Of a stretch of DNA of 64,000 nt, positions 9,776 to 19,023 are shown one piece after another; the first letter of the stretch is position 1, and the number at the start of each line of letters is the position of its first letter. The notes beneath the pieces were generated by a model that was not told where the DNA came from, did not search any database, and saw only the letters and a program-made list of their open reading frames with translations. Position numbers and translations under genes: made by a program. The stretch covers positions 4,771,001 through 4,835,000 of the forward strand of contig NZ_PKFQ01000001.1 in assembly GCF_002939475.1 (NCBI RefSeq), given 5' to 3'. Origin of the DNA: Streptomyces cinnamoneus (GTDB taxonomy: Bacteria > Actinomycetota > Actinomycetes > Streptomycetales > Streptomycetaceae).

Positions 9776-12619
9776 TTGCGTAAGCCCAGAGCACGTTCAG
9801 GAAGACCGGCCGCGAAGACCGGGATAGCAGGGGCGGCAGCGCTACTGGGCGCTGCCGCCCTTGTCGTGTCCGCACTGCCCGGACAGGCCGCCGCGGCCGC
9901 GCACGACTCCGGGCCCGAGATGGTACCGGGGAAGGGAACCTCCACCCCCTCCCTGGTGGACGGCATCCGGGAGGGCGTGAAGGCGGGCGGCAGCGCCGCG
10001 GACGCCGCCCGCGGACACCTCGCCGACAAGCGGAGCCGCTACGGCATCGACCGCCCCGACCGCGACCTGAAGCCCCTGGAGACGGTCGCCCGGGGCACCT
10101 CGGAGACGGTCAGGCTCCAGCAGAGGCACCGCGGCGTCGAGGTCCTCGGCGGACAGTACGTCGTCCGCATGGAGAAGAAGGACGGCAAGCGCGTCGTCAC
10201 CGGCACCTCCGGCACGTACTTCACCGGTCTGAAGACCGACGTGACCGCCGAGGTCGGCGAGGACCTGGCCGTGCGGCGGGCGGTCGGGGCCACACTCGCC
10301 CAGCTGGGCGGCAAGGCGCTCGGCAAGGACGACGTCGCGGGCCGCGACGGGGCGCGGACCAAGGCGGTGGGGGCGCTCAGCGGCACCGCGCGCGGCCTGG
10401 TCGTGCTGCCCAAGGGCGCGGGCGTGCTCACCCACCACGTCACCGTGCGCGGCACCGACCCGGCCACCGGGCAGCCCGTGCTGCGCGAGGTCTACGTCGA
10501 CGCCAAGGCGGGCTACCCGGTGTTGCAGTACAGCGGCATCAAGACCTTCGGCGTCCCGAAGGCCGCCGGGCAGGACGCGGCCAAGGCGGCGGGCCCCGGC
10601 GCGGGCCGCGCGCCCGCGGACGGGCCCAAGAACCCCGGCGTCGCCGGCTCCGGGGTGAGGTACGACGGCACCACCGTCGAGCTGGGCCTGTACTTCGACA
10701 CCGCGCGCGGCCAGTACGTGATGACCGACCACGCGCGCATGTGGGAGTCCAGCAAGAACAAGATCTCCACCTGGGACGCGCGCGGCAAGGACGTCGGCGA
10801 GACGGACGGCGCCTGGCCCCAGGGGATCAAGGAGTTCGGCTCGGCGGGGCCCCAGTTCGGCAAGGAGGCCACCGAGGCGGGCGCGGTGGACGCGCACTGG
10901 GCGGCCGGCAAGGTCTACGACTACTACAAGAAGGTGCACGGCCGGGACAGCCTGGACGGCCGCGGCATGGCGATCGACTCCCTGGTGGGCGTGACGAACT
11001 TCGGGATGCCGTACGTCAACGCCTTCTGGGACGGCGCCAAGATGGTCTACGGCGGCGGCGACGAGGACTACAAGACGCTCTCCGCCGACCTGGACGTGGT
11101 CGGGCACGAGATGACGCACGGCGTCGTCGAGCACACCGCCGGCCTCGTCTACGCGGGCCAGTCGGGCGCCCTCAACGAGGCCCTCGCCGACTACTTCGGC
11201 AACGCCATCGCCGTGGACGCCGCGGGCATGCCGATGGACGACCCGGACGCGGGCCTGCTGGGCGGCAACCTGTGCCGCAACAAGTCGCCGCGCCAGTGCG
11301 CCTTCCGGGACCTCAACGACGGCGCGACGACGTCGAAGAACTTCCTGGGCGTCGGCTTCGGCTCCGACAACGGCGGGGTGCACCTGAACTCCACCATCTT
11401 CTCGGGCGCCCTGTGGGACATGCGCGAGGACCTGGGCCGCACCCTCGCCGACAAGGTGGTCTACAAGGCGCTGGCCGAGTACATGAGCCCGCTCGACGGC
11501 TTCACGGAGGGCCGCAACGCGGTCGTCGCCGCGGCCAAGGCCCTGAAGGTCTCCGCGGGCGACCTCAAGGTCATCACGCGTTCCTTCAACGCCCACGGCA
11601 TCGTCCCCAACTGGGAGCAGGCCCTCGGCGTCGACTCCGACCAGCTGTTCGGCAAGCTCAACACGTCCGGTTCGGGCGTGGGCGCCGGCGGCGGCTGGTG
11701 GACGACCAGCAAGTCGAACGACGACGGCACCGAGGCCTACTCCGTGTGGGCCGGCCGCGCCGACGGCAAGGGCGCGCCGAAGCTGATGAGCCCCAACGAC
11801 GGGCGCTACCACGTCAACCCCGCCACGGACGGCAAGAGCGTGGTGTGGACGGCGTACGGCCCCAAGGGCGTGGACGTGCTGTCCCGGCCGCTGGCCGGGG
11901 GACCGGTCAAGAAGCTGTACGGCAGCAACACCGCCGACGTCGGCGCGGTCCGGGTCGAGGGCGCGGTGGTGGCCTTCGAGACGACGGACTTCTTCGGCTC
12001 CCGGCACGTGGGCTACCTGCGCACCGGGGACAAGGAGCCGACCTGGGTCGACGGCGCCCGCAGCGAGGTGGGCACGGGCCTGCCGTCCCTCAGCGGCGGC
12101 CGGGTCGCCTACGCCAAGGCGTACCCCGAGGGTGACGCGTACCGGTCGGGCGTCGAGGTTTTGGACCTGAGGTCCGGGGAGCGGAAGCTGATGGGCCAGC
12201 TCGGTGAGCCGCAGGCCATCGGGCAGACGGCCATCACCGGCAAGCACGTGTACTGGCTGGCGGACGAGGTCGTGGACCTGGGCCAGACGGCGGTGCGGCG
12301 CGCGAACCTCGACGGCACGGGCGTGGTGGACATCAGCAAGGAGAAGGGTGAGGGCGCGCTCCACGGCTCCGCCCTGACGGCCTCCGACGACGCGGTGACG
12401 GTGACGGCCGAGCAGCCCGACAGCGCCTACCACAACGAGACGATGGCCAAGCTGTGGCAGTTCGGCGCGGACGGCTCCGCGCTGGGCCGCGTCTCCTGCA
12501 ACCGCGGCGAGCAGACCTCGGCCGCGGCGGCCGGCGGCAAGCAGGTGGTGTGGGTCGACGGCACCACCGGCTCCACCGACCTGGTGACCCGCACCCGCCC
12601 GGCGGGCAGGTGCGGATGA
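9776..12619 (+). CDS. Secreted M4 (thermolysin-type) zinc metalloprotease with C-terminal propeller-like region
   Basis: 947 residues from TTG 9776, which has GGAGGGGG at the right distance; an in-frame ATG six codons upstream overlaps that ribosome site. Sec signal peptide with hydrophobic core (~20-40) ending GQAAAAA. FTP/PepSY-type propeptide (~60-290), then the M4 catalytic domain: HEMTH (His444, Glu445, His448), third zinc ligand Glu468 in NEALAD, and GGVHLNS with the catalytic His. From ~640 to the end there are at least five repeats of a VVW/VAY-type strand followed by a turn, as in TolB/YncE-like propellers, instead of the short P-domain typical of M4 enzymes. Exoprotease for extracellular protein. 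Confidence 0.92.
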   Translation: MRKPRARSGRPAAKTGIAGAAALLGAAALVVSALPGQAAAAAHDSGPEMVPGKGTSTPSLVDGIREGVKAGGSAADAARGHLADKRSRYGIDRPDRDLKPLETVARGTSETVRLQQRHRGVEVLGGQYVVRMEKKDGKRVVTGTSGTYFTGLKTDVTAEVGEDLAVRRAVGATLAQLGGKALGKDDVAGRDGARTKAVGALSGTARGLVVLPKGAGVLTHHVTVRGTDPATGQPVLREVYVDAKAGYPVLQYSGIKTFGVPKAAGQDAAKAAGPGAGRAPADGPKNPGVAGSGVRYDGTTVELGLYFDTARGQYVMTDHARMWESSKNKISTWDARGKDVGETDGAWPQGIKEFGSAGPQFGKEATEAGAVDAHWAAGKVYDYYKKVHGRDSLDGRGMAIDSLVGVTNFGMPYVNAFWDGAKMVYGGGDEDYKTLSADLDVVGHEMTHGVVEHTAGLVYAGQSGALNEALADYFGNAIAVDAAGMPMDDPDAGLLGGNLCRNKSPRQCAFRDLNDGATTSKNFLGVGFGSDNGGVHLNSTIFSGALWDMREDLGRTLADKVVYKALAEYMSPLDGFTEGRNAVVAAAKALKVSAGDLKVITRSFNAHGIVPNWEQALGVDSDQLFGKLNTSGSGVGAGGGWWTTSKSNDDGTEAYSVWAGRADGKGAPKLMSPNDGRYHVNPATDGKSVVWTAYGPKGVDVLSRPLAGGPVKKLYGSNTADVGAVRVEGAVVAFETTDFFGSRHVGYLRTGDKEPTWVDGARSEVGTGLPSLSGGRVAYAKAYPEGDAYRSGVEVLDLRSGERKLMGQLGEPQAIGQTAITGKHVYWLADEVVDLGQTAVRRANLDGTGVVDISKEKGEGALHGSALTASDDAVTVTAEQPDSAYHNETMAKLWQFGADGSALGRVSCNRGEQTSAAAAGGKQVVWVDGTTGSTDLVTRTRPAGRCG

Positions 12620-12644
12620 CCCCGCGGACGTGAGCCGGATGTGA

Positions 12645-12680
12645 ACCGGGCCCCCGGCGCCGACGCGCCGGGGGCCCGGT
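12645..12680. terminator. Perfect 16-bp hairpin between convergent genes
   Basis: Arms 12645-12660 and 12665-12680 are fully complementary with a CGAC loop. It lies 25 bp after the protease stop and 27 bp before the lysozyme stop, so it probably terminates both. Confidence 0.8.
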
Positions 12681-12707
12681 GGCTTCACGGCCGGGGCCGT
12701 CCGGCCG

Positions 12708-13559
12708 TCAGCCGTAGGCGAGGGCCTTGAGCCGGGCGGACGAGCCGTTGAAGCGGTTGTGGTCGCCGACCACCGGACCGGTGTCGGTGTACTGCCAGAA
12801 CGTGTAGAAGTCCCAGCCGGCCGGCAGCTCACCGGAGGAGGAGCCGTAGCTGGGAACCCACAGCGGGTTGTATCTGCCGAAGCCCGCGTAGTTGCCGGTG
12901 CACTTCTTCCACCAGGTGGTGCTGGTGTAGATGACCGCGTCGCGTCCGGTGCGGGACCGGTAGGTGGCGAAGAAGTCCGCCACCCAGTCGACCAGCTCGC
13001 CCGCGCTCATGTCGTAGCAGGTGCTTCCGTACGGGTTGTACTCCATGTCGAGGACGCCGGGCAGGGTCCTGCCGTCGCTGGACCAGCCGCCGCCGTGGTT
13101 GACGAAGTAGTTGGCCTGGGCGGCGCCGCCGGAGTTCCCCGGCAGCGCGAAGTGGTACGCGCCGCGGATCATTCCGGCCTTGTAGGCGCCGTTGTACTGC
13201 TGCGCGAAGTACGGATTGGTGTAGCTGGTGCCCTCGGTGGCCTTGGTGTAGGCGAAGCGGTTGCCGCTGTTCCAGAGGGTGGACCAGGAGACGTTTCCGT
13301 TGTGACTGCTGACGTCGACGCCGTCGACCGAGGAGACCCCGGCCGTCGGGGGCACCGCCTTTTCCCCTTCGTGATGGCGGAGGGTGGAGCCCATCCAGTC
13401 CCGTTCGGGGTGCGTGGGCTGCTTGCCGTCGCGGGCCGGCGCCGCGTGGGCGCTGCCGGGAAGGACGGCGAGCAGGGCGAGGAGGGTGAGCAGACAGACG
13501 AGGACGGCCGCCGTGGAGTGGGGGGTACGGCGGCCCGGAGCGAAGTGGTGCGCGGGCAT
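12708..13559 (-). CDS. Secreted GH25 lysozyme (N,O-acetylmuramidase type)
   Basis: 283 residues; ATG 13559 has GGAGG seven bases upstream, and an in-frame start 24 codons earlier has none. Sec signal peptide (LLTLLALLAVLPGSAHA). The GH25 domain starts at VDGVDVSSHNG (catalytic Asp in the first strand), with VLDMEYN (Asp and Glu at the barrel mouth) and WVPSYG, WQYTDTG near the end. It cleaves the MurNAc-GlcNAc bond of peptidoglycan. Convergent to the metalloprotease, both exported hydrolases. No separate wall-binding domain. Confidence 0.93.
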   Translation of the reverse strand: MPAHHFAPGRRTPHSTAAVLVCLLTLLALLAVLPGSAHAAPARDGKQPTHPERDWMGSTLRHHEGEKAVPPTAGVSSVDGVDVSSHNGNVSWSTLWNSGNRFAYTKATEGTSYTNPYFAQQYNGAYKAGMIRGAYHFALPGNSGGAAQANYFVNHGGGWSSDGRTLPGVLDMEYNPYGSTCYDMSAGELVDWVADFFATYRSRTGRDAVIYTSTTWWKKCTGNYAGFGRYNPLWVPSYGSSSGELPAGWDFYTFWQYTDTGPVVGDHNRFNGSSARLKALAYG

Positions 13560-13747
13560 CAAATGCCTCCGAGGCCGGGTGGGGTGGGGGGAGGTGGGGG
13601 ATCTCACGGCCGTACGCATTGGTATGACCATGTCATTAATGGGGGTACCCGTAGACGCGCCCCGCGATAGGGACCCGCGGTGCTGCCGTTGGTCTAATCC
13701 TGCGAAATACTGACGGAGCTGCGGTGAAGCGCCGCGATCACATTAAT

Positions 13748-13764
13748 TTTTCAGCGGCTGAAAA
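13748..13764. promoter_or_regulatory. 17-bp palindrome, likely MarR operator
   Basis: TTTTCAGC-G-GCTGAAAA is a perfect inverted repeat, AT-rich against its surroundings, ending 26 bases before the marR GTG. MarR dimers bind palindromes of this size and usually repress themselves. It could also affect the divergent lysozyme gene. Confidence 0.65.
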
Positions 13765-13790
13765 GGCCGACCAGCAGGAGAGGGCCAGAC

Positions 13791-14285
13791 GTGCACGAGA
13801 CCAGTACTCCGCCACCCGTGCCGGGCGGTGCGGGCGAGGGCGGGGGCAGTGGCGTGGACCACCCCTTCCTCGCCCTGGAGCGCGAGCTGACCGTCTTTCT
13901 GCGCCGTGCCCGCTCCTCCTCCGGCGAGATGGCCCGCGAGGTCCACCCCGACCTGGAGCCCGCCGCCTACGGCCTGCTCGTACGGCTCGTCGACGCGGGC
14001 CAGCAGCGGGCCACCGACCTCGCCGCCTACTTCGGCGTCGGCAAGGCCACCATGAGCCGCCAGCTGCGCGCCCTGGGCGAGCTCGGCCTCGTCACCCGCG
14101 ACCCGGACCCGGCCGACGGCCGCGCCTCACTCATCCAGCTCACGGACGAGGGCCGCGCCCGTTTCACCCGCGTGCGCGACGCCCGCCGCGCCCAGTACAT
14201 GAGCAAGCTCGCCGACTGGGACCCGACCGAGGTCGCCGAGCTGGCGCGCCTGCTCCACCAGCTCAACGAGAGCGCCGAGTCCTAG
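13791..14285 (+). CDS. MarR-family transcriptional regulator
   Basis: 164 residues, GTG start with AGGAGAGG upstream. Disordered Gly/Pro N-terminus (~1-22), then the MarR winged helix: LVDAGQQRATDLAAYFGV and KATMSRQLRALGELGLV (recognition helix, ~80-105) and wing RDPDPADGRASLIQLTDEG. C-terminal dimerisation helices end with LHQLNESAES. A 17-bp palindrome lies immediately upstream, suggesting autorepression. No adjacent efflux or enzyme gene is cotranscribed: the gene downstream is convergent. Ligand unknown. Confidence 0.9.
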   Translation: MHETSTPPPVPGGAGEGGGSGVDHPFLALERELTVFLRRARSSSGEMAREVHPDLEPAAYGLLVRLVDAGQQRATDLAAYFGVGKATMSRQLRALGELGLVTRDPDPADGRASLIQLTDEGRARFTRVRDARRAQYMSKLADWDPTEVAELARLLHQLNESAES

Positions 14286-14314
14286 GAACCCACCAGGCCC
14301 CTGCCCCGGGCCCC

Positions 14315-15088
14315 TCACAGTTCCGCGTGGAGCGCCACCGCGTCGTCGTGGCGCTTGCCGCGCCGGAAGACCGTGCCGTCCGGGTCCGCCCGCTCCGCCG
14401 CGCGGACCTCGTCGATCAGCGCCCGGGGCCCCTCCTTCGCCAGCAGCGCGAAGCACTCCGCCCAGTCGCCCGCGCCGAAGACCTCCACCCAGCGGGCCGC
14501 CCCGTCGCTGAGCGCCGCCAGCGCCCGCACCTCCGCGCGCGCCCATGAGCCCGTCACCGCCCGCACGGCCACCGCCGGGTCCGCGGCGGCCGTGAAGAAG
14601 CCGCCCTCCGCGTTGCGCTGCGCGTCCGTCACCGGGCCGAGGGCGGCCAGCCGGGCGATGCGGTCGTCCAGCACGGGCGTCACCGTGCCGTCCGTGCCCT
14701 CGGCCAGCAGCACCGAGTCCGACAGCACCAGGTGCTCCACCCGCTCCTCGTCCCAGCGCGCCAGCACCACCGTGGCCTGCGGAGTGCGCCGGTGCGCGAG
14801 GTCGCAGGTGCCGCGATGGGCGTCCGCCGTACGGGAGATGGCGGCCGACAGGCACGCCGCCGGGGTCAGCTCCCGCCGCGCGGCGAGGAGTTCGAGCAGC
14901 GCCCCGCCCAGCCGCGCCGTGAACCAGGCGACACCGTGCTCGCAGCCCGTGGCGCCGTCCGGCGGCGGGGTCACCCCGTCGAGCAGGACCAGGGCCCCGC
15001 CCCGGCCCGACGCGGGCAACGCGACCGAGGCGAAATCCTCGTTCGGACGGTGCGGATCTGCTGGCTGAGTGGCGAGTTCGATGCGCAT
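14315..15088 (-). CDS. PP2C-like serine/threonine phosphatase domain protein
   Basis: 257 residues from ATG 15088 (MRIELATQ). PP2C-type features: PNEDFASV and VLLDGVTPP supply the metal-binding Asp residues of motifs I and II, LSDSVLL an internal strand, and KRHDDAVAL near the C-terminus resembles the final Asp motif. The canonical DGxxG is reduced to DGVT, so activity is uncertain. The ribosome site is poor, so translation may be leaderless. It diverges from cvnA with only 100 bp between the starts, so the promoters must overlap. Confidence 0.75.
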   Translation of the reverse strand: MRIELATQPADPHRPNEDFASVALPASGRGGALVLLDGVTPPPDGATGCEHGVAWFTARLGGALLELLAARRELTPAACLSAAISRTADAHRGTCDLAHRRTPQATVVLARWDEERVEHLVLSDSVLLAEGTDGTVTPVLDDRIARLAALGPVTDAQRNAEGGFFTAAADPAVAVRAVTGSWARAEVRALAALSDGAARWVEVFGAGDWAECFALLAKEGPRALIDEVRAAERADPDGTVFRRGKRHDDAVALHAEL

Positions 15089-15188
15089 GCGGCCAGTGTG
15101 CCGGATGCCCGAAATTCCCCGGCCGTTGGCGCGCATCCTTCCGGCGCGCCGGGCGGTTTACCTGATGGGCACTTGCCGGGGGGAAGCG

Positions 15189-18059
15189 GTGAGTGACACC
15201 GGCCAGGGCCACCAGGGCGGGACGGGACCCACGGACGACAGCAGATTGCGAGCACCGGTGCGGAAGAAGCGGCTTCGCGGCGGCCAGCGCGAACAGCAGA
15301 CCACAGGAGTTCCGGAGCGCACCGCCCGCGTACGCAACCGGCTCATCGCCTCCGTGGCCGTCGTCTCGCTCACGGCCCTGGGGGCGGCTGCCTTCGGCAT
15401 CGCCGACGCCATACGCGACCTCGGCGACTCCCGGCGCCTGGCCGCCCTCGCCAAGGCCGACGTCAGCGCCGTCGCGCTCGCCCACTCGCTCGCCGACGAA
15501 CGCGACACCATGACCGAGTACGTGGCCGCCGGCCGCGGCGCCGCGTCCACCTCGCCCGCCGTCACGGAGGACCAACGCGCCCGGGTCGACCGGCAGATCG
15601 CCGCCTTCCGCCGCGTCGCCCCGGCGTCGCTGCGGCACCGGCTCGACGGCCTGCCCGAGGTCCGCCGTCTGGCCCTCACCGGGCCCGGTGACGCGCCCGC
15701 GACCTCCGCCGCGTACAGCGCCGTCGTCCGCGCCCTGCACGACGTCTCCGCCGACCTCGGCCACGGCCTGCCCGCCCGTGCCCAGTCCGGCGGCGCCCTC
15801 GCCCTGCCCGAGCTGGGCCGCGCCGTGGAGGCCGCGTCCGGCGCGCGGGGCCTCCACCTCGCGGCCCTCGCCGCGCGCGGCACCCAGGAGCGGCTGAGCG
15901 CCCTCGCCCAGCAGACCGTCGTGCGGGAGCAGACGGCGCTCGCCGACTTCCGCCGGCTGGCCCCCGGCGAGCTGCGCGAGGAGTACGCCCGTACCGTCGG
16001 CGGACCGCAGGTCGCCGCAGCCGAGGCCCGGCTGGCGCGGCTCGCCGTGCGGCCCCAGCCCTCGGCGGCCGACGTGGAGCGGCCCGGGCCCGTACGGGCC
16101 GAGCTGACCGCCCGCGTCGACCAGATGCGCGGTGTGGAAACCGGCCTCGCCACCGAGGAGATGGCCCGCCTCGCCGGCCTGCGCGACCACGACGTGACCG
16201 CCCTGGAGGTGCGCTGCGTCCTCGCCGCGCTGGGCTTCCTGCTGGTCCTCGGCGTCAGCGTGCAGACCGCGCGCTCGATGACCCGCCCGCTCGCCGCGCT
16301 GCGGGCGGGGGCACGGCGGGTGTGCGCCGACCCGGTGCCCGCCAAGCCCGTCGCCTTCCACGGCCGCGACGACGAGTTCGCCGAGATCGCCCGGTCGCTC
16401 AACGTCCTCCACGGCACCGTCGTCCGGCTGCGCGAGCGCATCGGGCTGCTGGAGGGCGAGCGCACCCGGATGGACGTGGCCCGCCAGGACCTCGCCGACG
16501 AACGCGACGTGCTGCGGGCGAAGTTCACCGAGGTCACCGAGCAGATGTCGGGGCTCTCCGGGCGTGTGCACAGCACGTACGTGAGCCTCTCCCAGCGCAC
16601 CCTCGGGCTGGTCGAGCGGCAGCTGACCGTCATCGAGTCCCTGGAGGCCCACGAGGCGGACCCCGACCGCCTGGAGGTCCTCTTCAAGCTCGACCACCTC
16701 GCCACCCGCATGCGCCGGCACAACGAGAACCTGCTCTCCCTCGCCGGTGTCGAGCACCACAGCAGCCACACCGCTCCCGTGCCCCTGCTGGACATCCTGC
16801 GGGCGGCCGTCAGCGAGATCGAGCGGTACGAGCGCGTGCGCATCCACTCCCTCCCCGCCCGGTCCCAGCTCGCCGGCTTCGCCGCCGACGACATCAGCCA
16901 CCTGGTCGCCGAACTGCTGGAGAACGCCACGGCGTTCTCCCCTCCCGACGTCCAGGTCCAGGTCTCCGGATGGCTGCTGGAGAACGGCGAGGTGATGCTC
17001 TCCATCCAGGACGAGGGCATCGGCATGGCCCCCGAGCGGCTCGACGAGCTGAACGTCCTGCTGGCCGAGGCCGACCCGGAGCACCGGCGGACGGAGTGCG
17101 CCGAGAGGGGCGAGCCCGTCATGGGGCTCGGGCTGTACGTGGTGGCGCGGCTCGCGGCCCGGCACGGGGTCCGCGTCCAGCTGCGCGAGCAGCGGCCGGG
17201 CGGCATCACCGCGGTGGTCGTCCTGCCCTGCCACCTGCTGCCCGCCGAGTCCCCGGCCCTGTCCGACCCGGCCGCCGCGCCCCCGGTGCCGGGGGCCGCG
17301 CGGACGGTGCCGCACGTGGACCTGCCGGGGGTGGTGGCCGAGTCCAACTCCCACACCATGCCCGGCCGCTCCCCCCTGTCCCACGCGCACCGGCACACCG
17401 CGCCGGTGTTCCAGCAGGACGAGCAGACCATCCAGCTCACGACCGTGCGCCAGCCCCCACCGGGCCCCGTGTCGCGCCAGACACCGCCGGCGGGCCACGA
17501 CGACCCGCGCTCGGCCGCGGGCCGGCACGCCCGCCCGGGACCGGCGTCGTACGCGGGCGGGGCGTCCCACCAGGCGATGTCCCACCAGACGCACGAGGGC
17601 AGCAACCGCGTGCACCAGGGCCATCAGGGCCCCCACACACCACCGGGACAGCAGGGCTTCGGGAGCCGGGGGCCGCAGGGCCACGGGCCCGCCGCGGTGC
17701 CCCACCCGCGCCCCGCGCCCCGGCCGGACCCCGTCGTGGGGCCGCTGAGCGGGATGCACGGCGGACCGCACGGCGGCCCGCACGGCGGCCCGGCGGGCGG
17801 CGGGCTGACCGGCACCGGCCTGCCCAGGCGGACGCCCCGCGTCGTGCCGCAGAAGCCGGTGCCGCTCAGCGTGCGGCAGGGCGTGGACGCCGAGGCCCTG
17901 CGCCGCAAGCTCGCCGGCTTCCAGCAGGGCGCCCGTGAGGGACGGCGCGACGCGGAGGCGGAGGCGGCGGGGTACGAACGCGGCCGTGCACGGGGCACGG
18001 ACCGGACACGAGCGGGGGCGCCGGACGAGGGCGGCACTGTAGAGGAGGCACGCGGGTGA
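15189..18059 (+). CDS. cvnA: Conservon sensor: NIT-domain histidine kinase-like ATPase CvnA
   Basis: 956 residues. GTG 15189 follows GGGGGGAAG. Basic N-terminus, TM helix (~52-72), an extracytoplasmic nitrate/nitrite-sensing-like helical domain (~80-330), second TM helix (~345-365), HAMP-like segment, coiled coil, then a HATPase_c domain (ELLENATAFSPP, DEGIGM, MGLGLYVV at ~575-665). There is no clear HisKA phosphoacceptor, as is usual for conservon kinases. The last ~300 residues are disordered, rich in Pro, Gly, His and Gln. It overlaps cvnB by four bases. In conservons, CvnA, B, C and D form a membrane-associated complex resembling a G-protein-coupled system. Confidence 0.92.
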   Translation: MSDTGQGHQGGTGPTDDSRLRAPVRKKRLRGGQREQQTTGVPERTARVRNRLIASVAVVSLTALGAAAFGIADAIRDLGDSRRLAALAKADVSAVALAHSLADERDTMTEYVAAGRGAASTSPAVTEDQRARVDRQIAAFRRVAPASLRHRLDGLPEVRRLALTGPGDAPATSAAYSAVVRALHDVSADLGHGLPARAQSGGALALPELGRAVEAASGARGLHLAALAARGTQERLSALAQQTVVREQTALADFRRLAPGELREEYARTVGGPQVAAAEARLARLAVRPQPSAADVERPGPVRAELTARVDQMRGVETGLATEEMARLAGLRDHDVTALEVRCVLAALGFLLVLGVSVQTARSMTRPLAALRAGARRVCADPVPAKPVAFHGRDDEFAEIARSLNVLHGTVVRLRERIGLLEGERTRMDVARQDLADERDVLRAKFTEVTEQMSGLSGRVHSTYVSLSQRTLGLVERQLTVIESLEAHEADPDRLEVLFKLDHLATRMRRHNENLLSLAGVEHHSSHTAPVPLLDILRAAVSEIERYERVRIHSLPARSQLAGFAADDISHLVAELLENATAFSPPDVQVQVSGWLLENGEVMLSIQDEGIGMAPERLDELNVLLAEADPEHRRTECAERGEPVMGLGLYVVARLAARHGVRVQLREQRPGGITAVVVLPCHLLPAESPALSDPAAAPPVPGAARTVPHVDLPGVVAESNSHTMPGRSPLSHAHRHTAPVFQQDEQTIQLTTVRQPPPGPVSRQTPPAGHDDPRSAAGRHARPGPASYAGGASHQAMSHQTHEGSNRVHQGHQGPHTPPGQQGFGSRGPQGHGPAAVPHPRPAPRPDPVVGPLSGMHGGPHGGPHGGPAGGGLTGTGLPRRTPRVVPQKPVPLSVRQGVDAEALRRKLAGFQQGAREGRRDAEAEAAGYERGRARGTDRTRAGAPDEGGTVEEARG

Positions 18060-18607
18060 CTGCATTTTCCCGGGGGACGACACCCCTCACCCCCATCGAC
18101 ACCGCAGGTGTCACTGCCCTGGGGCTGAGCGACGAGGCGCGCAGCCTGCACTGGCTGTTGACCGACCTGGTGGAGGAGGTGCCCGGCGTGCTGTCCGTCG
18201 CCGTGGTCTCCTCCGACGGGCTGCTGTTGCTGTCCTCCTCACCGGAGCGCACGGCACCGGCGGGCCCGGCGGGCGCCCCGCAGCCGTGCGGCGCGCGCGG
18301 GACGGAGGGGCCGCGCGGCTCCACCGCCGACCTCGCCACCATCGTGGCGGGCCTCGGCAGCCTCACCACGGGCGCGGCGGCCCTGATGGACGGCGGCGTC
18401 GTCAAGCAGACCATGGTCGCCATGGACGGCGGCGGCCTGTTCGTCATGACCATCAGCGACGGCTCCCTGCTGGGCGTCCACACCGCGCCCGACTGCGACA
18501 TGAGCATCGTCGCCTACCAGATGGCCCTCTTCGTCGGCCGGGCCGGGCACGTCCTGACCCCCGAACTGCGCCGGGAGCTGCGCCAGTCGGTGGAGGCCGT
18601 CGGATGA
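18056..18607 (+). CDS. cvnB: Conservon roadblock/LC7 protein CvnB
   Basis: 183 residues, GTG start overlapping the cvnA stop (GTGA). Roadblock/LC7 fold: LHWLLTDLVEEVPGV, AVVSSDGLLLLSS, an acidic/Gly insertion (~60-85), then LATIVAGLGSLT and GGLFVMTISDGSLLGVHT. Roadblock proteins act as GAP or scaffold partners of small GTPases; here the partner is CvnD. The insertion is longer than in many CvnB proteins. Confidence 0.92.
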   Translation: MTAFSRGTTPLTPIDTAGVTALGLSDEARSLHWLLTDLVEEVPGVLSVAVVSSDGLLLLSSSPERTAPAGPAGAPQPCGARGTEGPRGSTADLATIVAGLGSLTTGAAALMDGGVVKQTMVAMDGGGLFVMTISDGSLLGVHTAPDCDMSIVAYQMALFVGRAGHVLTPELRRELRQSVEAVG

Positions 18608-19023
18608 CCACCGCCCCCGGCTCGCTCGCCCCGGCGCCCGGTCCGCCACCGGACCGCCGGACCGCGCGCGTCCGCCCGTACTCGCTCACCGGCGGACGCT
18701 CCCGCTTCGGCCACGTCCTGCTCGTCGAGACCTTCGTGGCCGCCGCGGGCACGTGCGCCGGCGCCGGTCCGTCCGAGCCGGCCTCCGGGGGGCTCGCCTC
18801 GCGGGTCATGCCCGAGGTCCGCGCGATCATCGGGCTGTGCCGCCGGCTGCGCTCGGTCGCCGAGGTCTCCGCCCTGCTGAAGATGCCGCTGGGCGTCGTG
18901 CGGATGCTCCTCGGCGACCTGGCCGACCAGGGAAGGATCCGCGTGTACGGCACCGGTCACGCCGTCGGCCGGCCCGACCGCGCGCTGCTCGAAAGGGTGC
19001 TGAGTGGACTCCGCAGACTCTGA
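18604..19023 (+). CDS. cvnC: Conservon DUF742 protein CvnC
   Basis: 139 residues; ATG 18604 overlaps the cvnB stop as ATGA. DUF742 hallmark: VRPYSLTGGR near residue 24, PEVRAIIGLCRRLRSVAEVSALLKMPLGVVRMLLGDL arranged as a winged-helix-like module (given here as consecutive segments ~75-115), then a C-terminal wing. Couples the sensor to the GTPase in conservon models. Its 3' end overlaps cvnD by 20 bases. Confidence 0.92.
   Translation: MTTAPGSLAPAPGPPPDRRTARVRPYSLTGGRSRFGHVLLVETFVAAAGTCAGAGPSEPASGGLASRVMPEVRAIIGLCRRLRSVAEVSALLKMPLGVVRMLLGDLADQGRIRVYGTGHAVGRPDRALLERVLSGLRRL

Noticed and set aside
9842-12832. 996-codon open frame antisense to the M4 protease
   Set aside because: Shadow frame, covering the protease gene and the terminator.
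14127-18083. 1,318-codon open frame antisense to marR and cvnA
   Set aside because: Spans several genes of the other strand and has no homology-like features.
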